From Lachnospiraceae bacterium MD308 (GTDB lineage: Bacteria; Bacillota; Clostridia; Lachnospirales; Lachnospiraceae), in the NCBI GenBank assembly GCA_000403475.2, contig KE159795.1:992983-1056982 (forward strand): 64,000 nucleotides of DNA, read 5' to 3'. The first letter of the stretch is position 1, and every line of letters starts with the position of its first letter. The translations under genes were made by a program, and so were the position numbers. Shown here piece after piece: positions 8,758 through 18,707 of the stretch. Below the pieces are notes generated by a model. It worked only from the letters and a program-made list of their open reading frames with translations, did no database searches and was not told where the DNA came from.

Positions 8758-10239
8758 TTAAAGTGTCACACCCTGTTTGAATATAGCCATATCCCGAACC
8801 CCCATCCTCTCTGACTTTACTTTTTCCCCGGAAGCTACAGCTATTACATAGTCAAAAAGCTGACTTCCAACTGTGCCGGGATCAGCTCCATCAATTACCG
8901 CTCCACAGTCAAAATCAATCCAATGATTCTTTTTTCGTGCCAACTTTGAATTGCTGGAAATCTTGACCGTAGGAACCGGAGACGCAAAAGGTGTTCCCCT
9001 GCCGGTTGTAAATAAGACAACATGCGCCCCGGATGCCGCCAGTGCAGTAGAAGCAACCAGATCATTTCCAGGAGCACTAAGGAGGTTCAACCCTTTCTCC
9101 TTAACAACTTCCCCATAAGACAATACCCCACAAACAGGAGCACTTCCAGATTTCTGAACACATCCCAAGGACTTATCCTCAAGCGTAGAGATTCCACCTG
9201 CCTTATTTCCAGGAGATGGATTTTCATAGATGACCTGATCATGTTTCATAAAGTATTCTTTAAAATCATTGACCATTGTAACTGTTTTTTGAAATAATTT
9301 CCGGCTTCTGCAACGATTCATCAGAATCGTCTCTGCCCCAAACATTTCTGGTATTTCTGTAAGAATAGAAGTACCTCCTTGAGCAATCAATAAATCCGAG
9401 CAGATTCCGACAGCAGGATTGGCTGTAATTCCGGACAACCCGTCGGAACCACCACATTTCAATCCAACAATAAGCTCACGTAAAGGAATCAACTCTCGCT
9501 TCATACCACTGGCATAATCAATTAACCCCTCCAAAAGTGTAAGTGCTTCTTCTATCTCATTCTCTACATCCTGCACGTTTAAAAACTTAACTCTATTTTT
9601 ATCATAATAACCAATATATTTTTTCAGTTCTCCGATATTGCTGTTCTCACATCCAAGTCCTAGTACCAGCACTCCGCCGGCATTGGGATGATTGATTAAA
9701 TCTGCAAGGATCTGTCTCGTATTCTCTTGGTCACCGCCCATCTGTGAGCACCCGTAAGGATGTAAAAAAGCGGCGATTGCATCAACACTTCCTCTGGCCA
9801 GGACAGAAGCTCTGCACTCAATTACAGACGCCACACCGTTCACACATCCGACTGTCGGAATAATCCAAATATCATTCCGAACTCCCACTTTCCCGTCAAC
9901 TCTTCGGTATCCTTGAAAATATCTTCTTTCAGATAACGGGTAAGCCTCCTCTTTTCGATCATATACATAGAACCCCGCCTCTCCCAATGCTGTTTTCATA
10001 TTATGTACATGCACCCATTCACCCGCTTTTACCGGAAGTATCGTAACGCCAATTGGATGTCCATACTTAATGACCTCTTCCCTTGTGTCCATGTTTTGAA
10101 GTGCAAATTTATGTCCTTGAGGAATATTTTCTGAAAGGATGATCCTCTCCTCACCAATAATTATCTCTGTACCTTTATCCAGCGGACAAAGTGCCACTGC
10201 AACTTTGTCTGCCGGATGAATCTTAATATATTTTCTCAT
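8758..10239 (-). CDS. uxaA: altronate dehydratase
   Basis: Dehydrates D-altronate to 2-keto-3-deoxygluconate; iron-dependent. The 493-residue chain has the N-terminal SAF domain (about 1-95, INP-like start IKIHPADKVAVALCPL) and the long C-terminal domain with the VGVRNDIWIIPTVGC and HPYGCSQMGGDQENTR motifs, conserved cysteines in GLGCEN and GLKCGGSDGLSGI, and the FTTGRGTPFASPVPTVKIS block. Its ATG abuts the stop codon of kdgK with no gap, a sign of tight coupling. Confidence 0.95.
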   Translation of the reverse strand: MRKYIKIHPADKVAVALCPLDKGTEIIIGEERIILSENIPQGHKFALQNMDTREEVIKYGHPIGVTILPVKAGEWVHVHNMKTALGEAGFYVYDRKEEAYPLSERRYFQGYRRVDGKVGVRNDIWIIPTVGCVNGVASVIECRASVLARGSVDAIAAFLHPYGCSQMGGDQENTRQILADLINHPNAGGVLVLGLGCENSNIGELKKYIGYYDKNRVKFLNVQDVENEIEEALTLLEGLIDYASGMKRELIPLRELIVGLKCGGSDGLSGITANPAVGICSDLLIAQGGTSILTEIPEMFGAETILMNRCRSRKLFQKTVTMVNDFKEYFMKHDQVIYENPSPGNKAGGISTLEDKSLGCVQKSGSAPVCGVLSYGEVVKEKGLNLLSAPGNDLVASTALAASGAHVVLFTTGRGTPFASPVPTVKISSNSKLARKKNHWIDFDCGAVIDGADPGTVGSQLFDYVIAVASGEKVKSERMGVRDMAIFKQGVTL

Positions 10240-11265
10240 CTATCTCTGCACCCTGCCAGAGCCGTCACCTTCTGAAAGTTTTTTTACTTCCTGTGCACTC
10301 ACCATATTAAAATCCCCTTCCACAGTATGCTTAAGACATGATGCCGCCACTGCAAACTCAACGGCAGACTGCGGGCTATAACCTTCCAGGAATGCATAGA
10401 TCAGACCGCCCCCAAAGCTGTCGCCGCCCCCGACACGATCCACAATATGTATCATATATCTCTTGCTGAAATAATACTGTCCGCCGTCATAAAGCATAGC
10501 CGACCAACCATTATCATTTGCCGAAAAAGACTCCCTCAGAGTAATCGCTACCTTGGCAAATCCAAACTGCTCTGCCAATTGTCTTGCAACACTTTTATAT
10601 CCTTCATGATTTACCTTGCCGCCCGTTATATCCGTGTCTTTCGCCCGAACCCCAAATACATCACTGGCGTCCTCTTCGTTTGCAATACAGACATCTACAT
10701 ATCGGCACAGCGCACCCATTGTTTTTCTTGCTTCGTCTTTTGTCCAGAGCTTTTTTCGGTAATTCAGATCACAGGATACAGTGATACCCATCTCTTTTGC
10801 CGTTCTTACTGCATCCATACAGACATCTGCAAGCTCCCCGCCAAGCGCCGGCGTAATTCCGGTAAAATGAAACCATTCGGCTCCTTTTAATATATTTTTC
10901 CAGTCAAAATCCTGCCGCGCCACCTCTGCAAAAGAACTTCCTGCCCGGTCATAAATGACCTTTGAAGGTCTCTGAGACGCTCCTTTTTCCATATAATATA
11001 TCCCGACACGGCTTCCTCCGCGAAGAACAAACGAAGTATCCACTCCAAATCGGCGCAGCGCATTAACTGCCGCCTGCCCAATCTCATGCTCCGGAAGCTT
11101 TGTCACAAATGCAGCATCCACACCGTAATTGCACAAAGACACTGCCACATTGGCTTCTCCGCCTCCAAAAACAGCCCCGTACCTGTCTGCTTGTGTGAAA
11201 CGGTAATATCCCTCCGGCGCAAGCCTAAGCATAATCTCTCCAAATGTCACAACTCTTTTCGGCAT
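10240..11265 (-). CDS. kdgK: 2-dehydro-3-deoxygluconokinase (PfkB family)
   Basis: Phosphorylates 2-keto-3-deoxygluconate to KDPG, the common intermediate of both uronate branches. About 341 residues from the ATG at 11265, preceded by GGAGGG; the frame is open further upstream to 11460 but that part is the shadow of the preceding gene. PfkB features: GGGEANVAVSLCNYG near residue 35, DLNYRKKLW, and the C-terminal VDRVGGGDSFGGG with the catalytic Asp (GGGD in place of the usual GAGD). Placed 17 bases after the UxuB-Eda fusion gene and abutting uxaA. Confidence 0.93.
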   Translation of the reverse strand: MPKRVVTFGEIMLRLAPEGYYRFTQADRYGAVFGGGEANVAVSLCNYGVDAAFVTKLPEHEIGQAAVNALRRFGVDTSFVLRGGSRVGIYYMEKGASQRPSKVIYDRAGSSFAEVARQDFDWKNILKGAEWFHFTGITPALGGELADVCMDAVRTAKEMGITVSCDLNYRKKLWTKDEARKTMGALCRYVDVCIANEEDASDVFGVRAKDTDITGGKVNHEGYKSVARQLAEQFGFAKVAITLRESFSANDNGWSAMLYDGGQYYFSKRYMIHIVDRVGGGDSFGGGLIYAFLEGYSPQSAVEFAVAASCLKHTVEGDFNMVSAQEVKKLSEGDGSGRVQR

Positions 11266-11282
11266 TTCATATCCCTCCATTT

Positions 11283-13817
11283 TCATCCCTGCTTTTGAAG
11301 TAACTTGACAGCAAATCCTCCTATCCTGTCCTTTAAATAAACTGATTGAAGCCTGCCCTCTCCATATTCCATCGTTCTCATATCCATGCACACGCCCCGC
11401 TTCCACAGATAATACGCTACCCGAATCACGCTGTTCGTCTCTATGGCAATCTCCCCACATCTGCTTTCTTGCCGCGGCTCCAGCGCTCTAACATGTCCTC
11501 CCAGTAATCTGATTATCTTCCCCGCTTCTTGTGTATCTTCGTTCTTCTCAAGGACTTCCACATAAAACAGTTTAAATCCCAGCATTTTCTGTACCGCTGC
11601 CTCTGTGAGCCTGGTAATTTCATCAAATCTCTCTTCCCGAATCAGAGAAGGTTTCACCATCCAGCTTCCCCCGCATGCAGTAACCTTATCATATATCAGA
11701 TATTCAGTAAGATTATCCGCACCAATTCCTCCTGTAGGTATAAATTTTAGGTTACTATAAGGCCCGGCTAATGCCTTCAACATAGCTAACCCCCCTGCTG
11801 CCTCTGCCGGGAAGAATTTGACCGTATCAAGCCCAACAGACAATGCCATCTCAATTGCATTCGTATCCATACATCCCGGGACAATGGGGATTTCTTTTAC
11901 TACACAATAATTCACAACCTCCGGATTATACCCTGGTGTGACGATAAACTTAGCTCCCGCCTTTACTGCCTTATCTACCTGACCTGTGTGAAGAACTGTG
12001 CCTGCTCCCACTAGCATATCCGGATACCTTTCGGTAATCCTCCGGATGGATTCTTCGGCAGCCATAGTTCGGAAAGTAACCTCCGCACAATTTATTCCGC
12101 CATCCCGCAGAGCCTTTGCAGTCGGAATTGCCTTATGTGCATCTTCAAGCACTACTACCGGAATAATTCCAATCCTCGATATTTCCTTCAAAAGCGCCTC
12201 TCGTTTTCCCAAAACATATCTTTCTAATGTCTTTCTGACTGCACCTTTTTCCGACACCATCTCAGCAAAATACCTTTCCACCTGTTCACCGAGACCTGCC
12301 CTATATAAATCAACGCCAAAGATTTCTTTGTTCGATAAGATTGGCTTAAGCTGTTCTGAAAACAGGCCTTTATCACCCAGTTTAATTCCTCCCAGTTGTT
12401 TTATTAACCTATCGTGCAAAGGATCCGGGCTTACTTCAAATGCCTCCCCCATATCATCAATTCCCATCAGGTAACGGCACCACCCCGCAAAAACCAGCGG
12501 TATCAGATGAAGCTTTGAAATATCCATCCCTCGCTCTTCATAAGACTTTATCGTTTCTCCAAAGCGGACAGATAGCTTCTGTGAAGTATCTGTTGCTATC
12601 CGTTGGGGCGTATCCGGCATAAATGGATTAGTAATTCGATCACACAGTACTTCTTTCAAGAACTTTTCCGGATGAATAATCTCTGGATCGATCACCACCG
12701 GAAGCCCCTCTAAGTAGCCAATATCAAATACAAGCTTTTTAAGAAGCTCATCTTCCATTTCCTTATATATTCTGTCATAAGAGAACAGGCATCCGAAAAC
12801 AGCAAGCGCAGTGTGTAAAGGATTTAAGCAGGTGCACACCTTCATCCGTTCAGATTTATCCACAATATCCCGAGAAGTAAAGTGTATTCCTCCTCTTTCA
12901 AGTTTCGGCCTTCCTGCCGGGAAATGGTCCTCAATAACAAGATACTGACATTCTTCCGCATTTACATATGGGGCAATATATGTGTGCCTTGAAGTAATAA
13001 TTGGGGAGATACCTGTGAGCCCGTCTGATATAAGCAGCTCTTCCACCTTTTTATCCGGTCTCGGCGTAATTTTGTCAATCATTGTCCATGGAAAAGATAC
13101 TTTGTCCTCATCCTGCAGATAAGTAAGGAAGCCAGCTTGTATAAGCCCCCTCTTCTCCCACTCTCTGGCAAAAGTCTGTATTGCAATCTTCAATTTATCG
13201 CCGTTATGTGAAAAATTATCCATACTCACCAGAGCAATTGGAAGCCCACCCGCATGATATCGCTCATAGCACAGTGCCGCCACTTTCCCCATATAGCTAT
13301 CCGCATGCCCAGGTCCTGCCAGAAAATCTTTTTGAATTTCCATGAAATACATCCCCGACGCATCACAAAGCTTATAGCCCTTTTCTGTAATGGTAAAGCT
13401 AACCACCTGAAGGGAGGGACTCCTGAATATGTCTTTCAAGCGCTGCGCATCCTCTGCCTGGCCTTTAGCCATCACCAATGCCTCTGCTATGCTGGCTATT
13501 ATTCTCTTTTCTACAGAACCATCGCTTTTAAGTGTCACCAGTAAACTTAAATTATCACAAGGCTTATAAATTCTGTCTATAATCTCTGCATCAAAACCTT
13601 CCGCCACGATAAGACCAATATCCTCAATCCCATCCTCAAGAAGATTATCAAGAACCGCCGCCGGAAACGCACGAAATATATTACCTGCACCAAAATGAAT
13701 CCATTTGGGCTTTGCTTTCGTCCTCTCCCGCATCTTTTTCACATCATATCCGGGTGTCATAATATGCCGTTTTTCCCATTCCTGTTTGTCAAGTTGTGAC
13801 AATTTTAATTCCAACAT
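11283..13817 (-). CDS. fusion: fructuronate reductase (UxuB-like) - KDPG aldolase (Eda) - extra C-terminal domain
   Basis: One 844-residue frame joins two uronate-pathway activities. Residues about 1-535 are a mannitol dehydrogenase-family reductase (WIHFGAGNIFRAF near 40, SMDNFSHNGDK near 198, and the TCLNPLHTALAVFG segment near 329), expected to reduce fructuronate to mannonate. Residues about 536-745 are a class I KDPG/KHG aldolase: IGIIPVVV, AEVTFRT with the catalytic Glu near 579, VGAGTVL, TVKFFPAE with the Schiff-base Lys near 667, and PTGGI. The last 100 residues resemble the glyoxalase-like extension found on some clostridial KDPG aldolases; its role is unknown. The gene overlaps uxuA by 29 bases. 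Normal separate genes are about 530 and 210-320 residues. Confidence 0.88.
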   Translation of the reverse strand: MLELKLSQLDKQEWEKRHIMTPGYDVKKMRERTKAKPKWIHFGAGNIFRAFPAAVLDNLLEDGIEDIGLIVAEGFDAEIIDRIYKPCDNLSLLVTLKSDGSVEKRIIASIAEALVMAKGQAEDAQRLKDIFRSPSLQVVSFTITEKGYKLCDASGMYFMEIQKDFLAGPGHADSYMGKVAALCYERYHAGGLPIALVSMDNFSHNGDKLKIAIQTFAREWEKRGLIQAGFLTYLQDEDKVSFPWTMIDKITPRPDKKVEELLISDGLTGISPIITSRHTYIAPYVNAEECQYLVIEDHFPAGRPKLERGGIHFTSRDIVDKSERMKVCTCLNPLHTALAVFGCLFSYDRIYKEMEDELLKKLVFDIGYLEGLPVVIDPEIIHPEKFLKEVLCDRITNPFMPDTPQRIATDTSQKLSVRFGETIKSYEERGMDISKLHLIPLVFAGWCRYLMGIDDMGEAFEVSPDPLHDRLIKQLGGIKLGDKGLFSEQLKPILSNKEIFGVDLYRAGLGEQVERYFAEMVSEKGAVRKTLERYVLGKREALLKEISRIGIIPVVVLEDAHKAIPTAKALRDGGINCAEVTFRTMAAEESIRRITERYPDMLVGAGTVLHTGQVDKAVKAGAKFIVTPGYNPEVVNYCVVKEIPIVPGCMDTNAIEMALSVGLDTVKFFPAEAAGGLAMLKALAGPYSNLKFIPTGGIGADNLTEYLIYDKVTACGGSWMVKPSLIREERFDEITRLTEAAVQKMLGFKLFYVEVLEKNEDTQEAGKIIRLLGGHVRALEPRQESRCGEIAIETNSVIRVAYYLWKRGVCMDMRTMEYGEGRLQSVYLKDRIGGFAVKLLQKQG

Positions 13818-14892
13818 ACTCCTTTCCTTTCTCTATACTTTCCTGAATCCCATTAAGATACGCGATGCCAAGCGCCCGGTCAAAAAGACCGTACCCTGCC
13901 CTTCCATGTTCATCCCATATCATCCGACCGTGATCCGGCCTGATATACCCATCAAATCCAGTTTCATTAAGCGCCTTCATAATCTCATACATATCAAAGC
14001 TTCCATCTCTTGACAAGTGGGAGGACTCGTAAAATTTCCCTGGTTCTTCTATCTTTAGATTTCTGGCATGTACGAAGGCTATCCGATTTTTCTTTCCAAA
14101 GTGCCTGATAAGATCCGGCAGGTAATTATCCGGATTCGAACCTAATGACCCCGTACACAACGTAATGCAGTTATAAGGACTGTCCACCATAGATATTACT
14201 TCCTCAAAAGCCTTAAGTGAATTGGCAATCCGGGGAAGGCCAAAGATATCCCACGGCGGATCATCTGGATGCATCGCCATTCGGACGTCACATTCCTCAC
14301 ACACTGGAATAATTGCTTTCAGAAAATATTCCAGATTCTTTTTCAGATCTTCATGAGATACCTTCTCATAAGCCTTAAACAATCTCTTTAACTCCGCCAT
14401 CCGGCCTGGCTCCCATCCTGCCATTTCAAACTCACCAGTTTGGTTCTGTATTTCGTCTGCAAATTTCTGCGGATCTGTAATCTTATCAACGATATCCTGA
14501 TCATAGCTCATAGTATTTGAACCATCGGAAAGCTCCCTGTCAAGGCTTGTTCTTGTCCAGTCAAACACAGGCATAAAATTATAGCAGATCACTTTCACCC
14601 CGATCTCACGTAAGTTTCTGATAGTCTCCTTATAATTCTCTATGTACTGCTCTCTGGACGGCAGTCCGAGCTTAATATCCTCATGGACATTCACACTTTC
14701 AATTACTTTAAGTTCTAATCCTGCATCATTTACTTCTTTTTTTAATTCCATAAGCCGTTCTAAAGGCCACAGCTCACCGGCAGGAATATCCATGAGAGAG
14801 GTCACAACCCCCGTAATACCTGGTATCTGCCTGATATATTTCAACGGAATCGGATCCATCGAAGAGCCATACCACCTAAAAGTCATCTTCAT
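13789..14892 (-). CDS. uxuA: mannonate dehydratase
   Basis: Dehydrates D-mannonate to 2-keto-3-deoxygluconate, closing the glucuronate branch. About 367 residues, TIM-barrel fold. Starts MKMTFRWYGSSMDPIPL, typical of the family; VICYNFMPVFDWTRT, HPDDPPWDIFGLPRI, LCTGSLGS, FVHARNL and RPDHGRM contain the metal and active-site residues. The ATG overlaps the uxaC stop by one base (TGATG); a TTG immediately upstream is less likely. Its end overlaps the fusion gene. Confidence 0.95.
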   Translation of the reverse strand: MKMTFRWYGSSMDPIPLKYIRQIPGITGVVTSLMDIPAGELWPLERLMELKKEVNDAGLELKVIESVNVHEDIKLGLPSREQYIENYKETIRNLREIGVKVICYNFMPVFDWTRTSLDRELSDGSNTMSYDQDIVDKITDPQKFADEIQNQTGEFEMAGWEPGRMAELKRLFKAYEKVSHEDLKKNLEYFLKAIIPVCEECDVRMAMHPDDPPWDIFGLPRIANSLKAFEEVISMVDSPYNCITLCTGSLGSNPDNYLPDLIRHFGKKNRIAFVHARNLKIEEPGKFYESSHLSRDGSFDMYEIMKALNETGFDGYIRPDHGRMIWDEHGRAGYGLFDRALGIAYLNGIQESIEKGKEYVGIKIVTT

Positions 14893-16310
14893 CAAACATC
14901 CCCGTCCTTTCTTTCAAATCGGAAAAATTCTAATGCATTATAATAAGAGATGTTACGAACAAGCTTTCCCAAAATGTTCATATCAGAAGGATAATAACCC
15001 CTTTCCACCCATGAGCCTAACAATTCGCAGAGAACCCTCCTGAAATATTCATGTCTTGTATAGGATAAAAAGCTCCTGGAATCTGTCAGCATCCCCACAA
15101 AATTGCCCAACACACTATGACTGGCGAAGTTCGCAAGCTGTTCTGTCATACCGTCAAAATGGTCATTGAACCACCAGGCGCTTCCATGCTGTACCTTCCC
15201 TCTGACGCCTGCTTCATGAAAACATCCGCAGACCGTATCGATCATGGCATTATCTGCCGGTTCCAGAGAATATATGATCATTCTTGGCAATATATTTTCT
15301 TCCTCCAGAGCCCCCAGTAGCTTTGCCAGATTCTCTCCTGGACCTCGCCCCGTAATACCATCATATCCCGTATCAGGCCCCATTTTTCTATACATGGGCC
15401 TATTAATATTTCTCCTGGCTCCATAGTGGATCTGCATAACCCATCCGCGTCGTCTATATTCCCGCGCCATATCAGTCAGAAATCTTGTCATATAGATTTC
15501 TGCCTCTCCTTCCGTCAGTTTCTCTCCTGACATTCTTTTGCAGAAAATCCGGTCAACTTCGCTCTCACCCTCTAGCCGGAAAGGAATATACTCGATGCCA
15601 TGATCACTAACTCTGCATCCCATTTCGTCAAAATTTTCCATAGCTCTCTGCATAATCTTATACAAATCCTTGTAGGAAGTAATCCCGCAGCCAAAATATT
15701 CTTTGAGCGCTTCCATATATTCTCTAAATCCGTGTTCGTTAATCTTACATGCCTTATCTGGTCGGAATGCGGGAAGCACAGAAATATCAAAATTTTTGTC
15801 CCCTTTGATTATGCGATGATACCTTAAATCATCCTCCGGATTGTCAGTAGTACAGAGCACTTTGACATCCGATCTTCTGATAATCTCTCTTGCAGACAAT
15901 CGATCTTTTTCTATCATAAGATTGCAGTAATCCCATACTTCTCTGGCGTTGTCACCCGTCAACGGTTCCTCCCATCCAAAGTATCTGGCAAGCTCAAGCA
16001 TACTCCAATGGTAAAGAGGATTTCCCACGCATTGCTGCAAGACATGAACCCACTTTAAAAATTTATCTTTATCTGATGCCTTCCCTGTGATATATTCCTC
16101 TTCTACACCACAGTTTCTCATAAGACGCCACTTGTAGTGGTCTCCCTCCAACCATAGCTGGGTAATATTCTCAAATTTCCGATCCTCAGCAATATCCTTC
16201 GGCGCAAGATGACAATGATAATCAACAATGGGCATTTTTTCAGCATAATTATGATATAATTTTACAGCCGTCTGCGTAGACAATAAAAAATCATCATTTA
16301 TAAATTTCAT
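14892..16310 (-). CDS. uxaC: glucuronate isomerase (uronate isomerase)
   Basis: Interconverts glucuronate with fructuronate and galacturonate with tagaturonate, so it feeds both branches encoded downstream. The 472-residue length fits. Motifs: PIVDYHCHLAPKDIAED near residue 28, TTDNPEDDLRYH, VMQIHYGARRN, and the SLEPADNAMIDT and GMLTDSRSFLSYTRHEYFRR blocks. It follows the ABC ATPase gene by 17 bases in the same direction. Confidence 0.96.
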   Translation of the reverse strand: MKFINDDFLLSTQTAVKLYHNYAEKMPIVDYHCHLAPKDIAEDRKFENITQLWLEGDHYKWRLMRNCGVEEEYITGKASDKDKFLKWVHVLQQCVGNPLYHWSMLELARYFGWEEPLTGDNAREVWDYCNLMIEKDRLSAREIIRRSDVKVLCTTDNPEDDLRYHRIIKGDKNFDISVLPAFRPDKACKINEHGFREYMEALKEYFGCGITSYKDLYKIMQRAMENFDEMGCRVSDHGIEYIPFRLEGESEVDRIFCKRMSGEKLTEGEAEIYMTRFLTDMAREYRRRGWVMQIHYGARRNINRPMYRKMGPDTGYDGITGRGPGENLAKLLGALEEENILPRMIIYSLEPADNAMIDTVCGCFHEAGVRGKVQHGSAWWFNDHFDGMTEQLANFASHSVLGNFVGMLTDSRSFLSYTRHEYFRRVLCELLGSWVERGYYPSDMNILGKLVRNISYYNALEFFRFERKDGDV

Positions 16311-16327
16311 CGTTCTCTCCTTACTAC

Positions 16328-17050
16328 CTACAATACTTTTGCCAGAAAATCTTTAGTCCTCTGGTTCTGTGGATGTTCAAACAGTTCCTTCGGTTCATTT
16401 TCTTCAATAATCTTACCCTCGTCAATAAAAAGCACGCGGTCTCCCACTTCTCTTGCAAACCCCATCTCATGAGTCACAACTACCATCGTCATTCCCGAAG
16501 CAGCCAGCTCTTTCATAACTGCCAGCACTTCCCCGACCATCTCCGGGTCAAGGGCCGATGTAGGCTCGTCAAAAAGCATGATATCCGGTTCCATAGCCAA
16601 CGCTCTTGCAATAGCCACCCTCTGTTTCTGCCCTCCTGAAAGCTGCTGCGGATAGCTGTCCGCCTTTTCCTCAAGACCTACCCTCTCCAAAAGCTCTCTC
16701 GCTCTTTCCTGTGCTTTTTCCTTCGGATTCTTTCGCACAGTCATAGGAGCGACACACATATTTCTCATGATATTCATATTAGAAAATAAATTAAACTGTT
16801 GAAATACCATCCCCATCTTCTGCCTGATCTTGTTTACATCTGCATTCTTATCCGTAATTGTTTCTCCCTCTACGACAATACTTCCTTCATTGGGGAGCTC
16901 CAAAAGGTTCAGACAGCGCAAAAAAGTACTCTTCCCAGATCCGCTGGGACCGATAACTACTACCACTTCGCCTTTATGAATGTCTATGTCAATCCCTTTA
17001 AGCACCTGATTATCGCCAAAACTTTTCTTTAAATTTCTAACTTCTATCAT
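16328..17050 (-). CDS. polar amino-acid-type ABC transporter, ATPase (GlnQ-like)
   Basis: ATP-hydrolysing subunit of an importer. About 240 residues: Walker [11 protein letters not shown]-loop FQQFNLF, signature LSGGQKQRV, Walker [15 protein letters not shown], switch His in VVTHEMGFA. By family it belongs with glutamine/cystine/histidine importers. Its start overlaps the end of the permease gene by 14 bases. Because it lies inside the uronate run, the real cargo may be an acidic sugar derivative or conjugate rather than an amino acid; that is inference. Confidence 0.92.
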   Translation of the reverse strand: MIEVRNLKKSFGDNQVLKGIDIDIHKGEVVVVIGPSGSGKSTFLRCLNLLELPNEGSIVVEGETITDKNADVNKIRQKMGMVFQQFNLFSNMNIMRNMCVAPMTVRKNPKEKAQERARELLERVGLEEKADSYPQQLSGGQKQRVAIARALAMEPDIMLFDEPTSALDPEMVGEVLAVMKELAASGMTMVVVTHEMGFAREVGDRVLFIDEGKIIEENEPKELFEHPQNQRTKDFLAKVL

Positions 17051-17696
17051 CACTTGCTCTAAGCCTCCTCTCCAGCATGCCGATTAATTTAGACAATACA
17101 TAAGAGATCGTAAAATAAATAACCGCTGCTATAATTAATGGCTCAAAAGCCAGCAATGTATTCCCTCTGATAGTATCCGTGTTATACATTAGATCATGAA
17201 TCCCTATAATAGACAGCATAGATGTATTTTTTGTAGTGACAATGAATTCATTGCACAATGCAGGCAAGATATTCTTTATGGCCTGTGGAATGACAAGCAG
17301 GCGCGTCGTCGCAAAATGACTCATTCCTAGTGATCTTGCTGCCTCAATCTGCCCCTTATCCACAGCCTCAATACCTGCACGCACAATTTCTGCCACATAA
17401 GCACCACTGTTGATTGCAAGTGCAGCGACACCCGCTGTAGAATCTGCAAGATTAATCCCGAAGCTGAACAAACCAAAATAAACAATATAGATCTGTACAA
17501 GAATCGGTGTACCACGGACAAAATTAATGTATGAGACTGCAAATGCTTTAAACAACTTAAGCTTCGATATTTTCATCAAGGCAAGCGCAACACCCAGAAT
17601 AATCCCGAAAATAACTGCAAAAACAGAATATATTATCGTAATTTTCAGACCTTCGATATAGAACGGCCAGTATGTGGTTAAAAAATCAAACTTCAT
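17037..17696 (-). CDS. polar amino-acid-type ABC transporter, permease (HisM-like)
   Basis: Membrane subunit of the importer, 219 residues with about five membrane helices. The inner-membrane coupling loop reads [21 protein letters not shown], matching the EAA motif of this family, and [20 protein letters not shown] is the usual early block. One permease gene only, so it probably forms a homodimer. Overlaps the ATPase gene; separated from the binding-protein gene by a terminator-like hairpin. Confidence 0.92.
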   Translation of the reverse strand: MKFDFLTTYWPFYIEGLKITIIYSVFAVIFGIILGVALALMKISKLKLFKAFAVSYINFVRGTPILVQIYIVYFGLFSFGINLADSTAGVAALAINSGAYVAEIVRAGIEAVDKGQIEAARSLGMSHFATTRLLVIPQAIKNILPALCNEFIVTTKNTSMLSIIGIHDLMYNTDTIRGNTLLAFEPLIIAAVIYFTISYVLSKLIGMLERRLRASDDRS

Positions 17697-17717
17697 AGTA
17701 TCCCCTTTTCCTGAATA

Positions 17718-17757
17718 TAAAAACCCGGCGGCAGAAAGGGTTCGCCGACCGCCGAGT
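17718..17757 (-). terminator. hairpin with T-run between binding-protein and permease genes
   Basis: Arms 17749-17757 and 17723-17731 form nine pairs (one G-U), followed on the minus strand by T5. This looks like a partial terminator that would lower expression of the genes behind it relative to the binding protein, a known arrangement for ABC importers. Readthrough is needed for the uronate enzymes. Confidence 0.6.
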
Positions 17758-17774
17758 TCTTATAACAATGACTT

Positions 17775-18683
17775 TTATCCGATATCATCCATATCCATCA
17801 AAGCAATTGCATCCTCTTCCCATTTCTGAAGATCTCCATTTTCAATAACTCTATCAAGAACTGTATTGATAACCTCAATTAAATCTTCATTATTGTCCTT
17901 TCTGACCAGTACACAGGAGCCTTCATCTTCTTCATCGGTAAGTTCATACTGAATCTCTGACATTTTCAGATCTTCATTATATTTTTCATACAACGATGCA
18001 ACTACATAGTCCAGACATACACCGTCAATTCTTCCGCTCTGTAAAGCTGCAATAAGATCCGGGATTTTACCCAACACGTAATTTTCAGCCTTTGGATAAT
18101 GCGCCGGAAACGTCTTCTCCTGCACCGCACCTTTAAGGATACCTATTGTCTTTCCGGAAAGATCACTGTCAGCGCTAATTTCTCCTGCCTTATCCTTACT
18201 AACTAAAACAACCTGTACAGATTTGTGGTACGGTTTGGTAAATGATGCATTCTCTGCACGTTCTTCCGAATACGCCAATCCCGGCAAAAAATCCACCTTT
18301 CCAGTTGCCAATGCTGGCAGCAGCCCGTCAAAGGACATATCTGAAATTTCGAATTCAACACCCAGCTCATCTGCGATTGCCTGTCCCAGCTTGATATCAA
18401 ATCCTACAATCTCGTCTTTACCATCAATGGTCTTGTGAAATTCAAAGGGCGCATATGTCGCATTTACACCCATGACAATCTTGCCTGCCTTTTTAATCTT
18501 CGCCATAGTCTCTCCCATCTCCTCATTGGCATCTGACGGCTGGGACGATTCCTTTGAGCTAGTCTTGGTATCAGCCTCATCTTTCGTCTCACTCTCTTTG
18601 CCTCCCTGGCTGCAGGCAGCAAGGGACAGCATCATCATAGCAACCAACAGTACCGCGGTTAATCTTGCAATTCTTTTTTTCAT
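17775..18683 (-). CDS. ABC transporter substrate-binding lipoprotein (SBP_bac_3)
   Basis: Extracellular solute receptor of the importer, 302 residues. Signal peptide with lipobox LAAC near residue 24, then a Ser/Glu/Lys-rich linker (to about 60), then the two-lobed family 3 domain: VMGVNATYAPFEF, the GFDIKLGQAIADELG block, DFLPGLAYSEERAENASFTKPYH, and GRIDGVCLDYVVAS. The usual Arg and Asp that hold an alpha-amino acid are not obvious, so the ligand is open. It leads the ABC genes, 25 bases after cupin gene A. Confidence 0.9.
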   Translation of the reverse strand: MKKRIARLTAVLLVAMMMLSLAACSQGGKESETKDEADTKTSSKESSQPSDANEEMGETMAKIKKAGKIVMGVNATYAPFEFHKTIDGKDEIVGFDIKLGQAIADELGVEFEISDMSFDGLLPALATGKVDFLPGLAYSEERAENASFTKPYHKSVQVVLVSKDKAGEISADSDLSGKTIGILKGAVQEKTFPAHYPKAENYVLGKIPDLIAALQSGRIDGVCLDYVVASLYEKYNEDLKMSEIQYELTDEEDEGSCVLVRKDNNEDLIEVINTVLDRVIENGDLQKWEEDAIALMDMDDIG

Positions 18684-18707
18684 TGTCTGATTTCCTCCTT
18701 TAATTTA

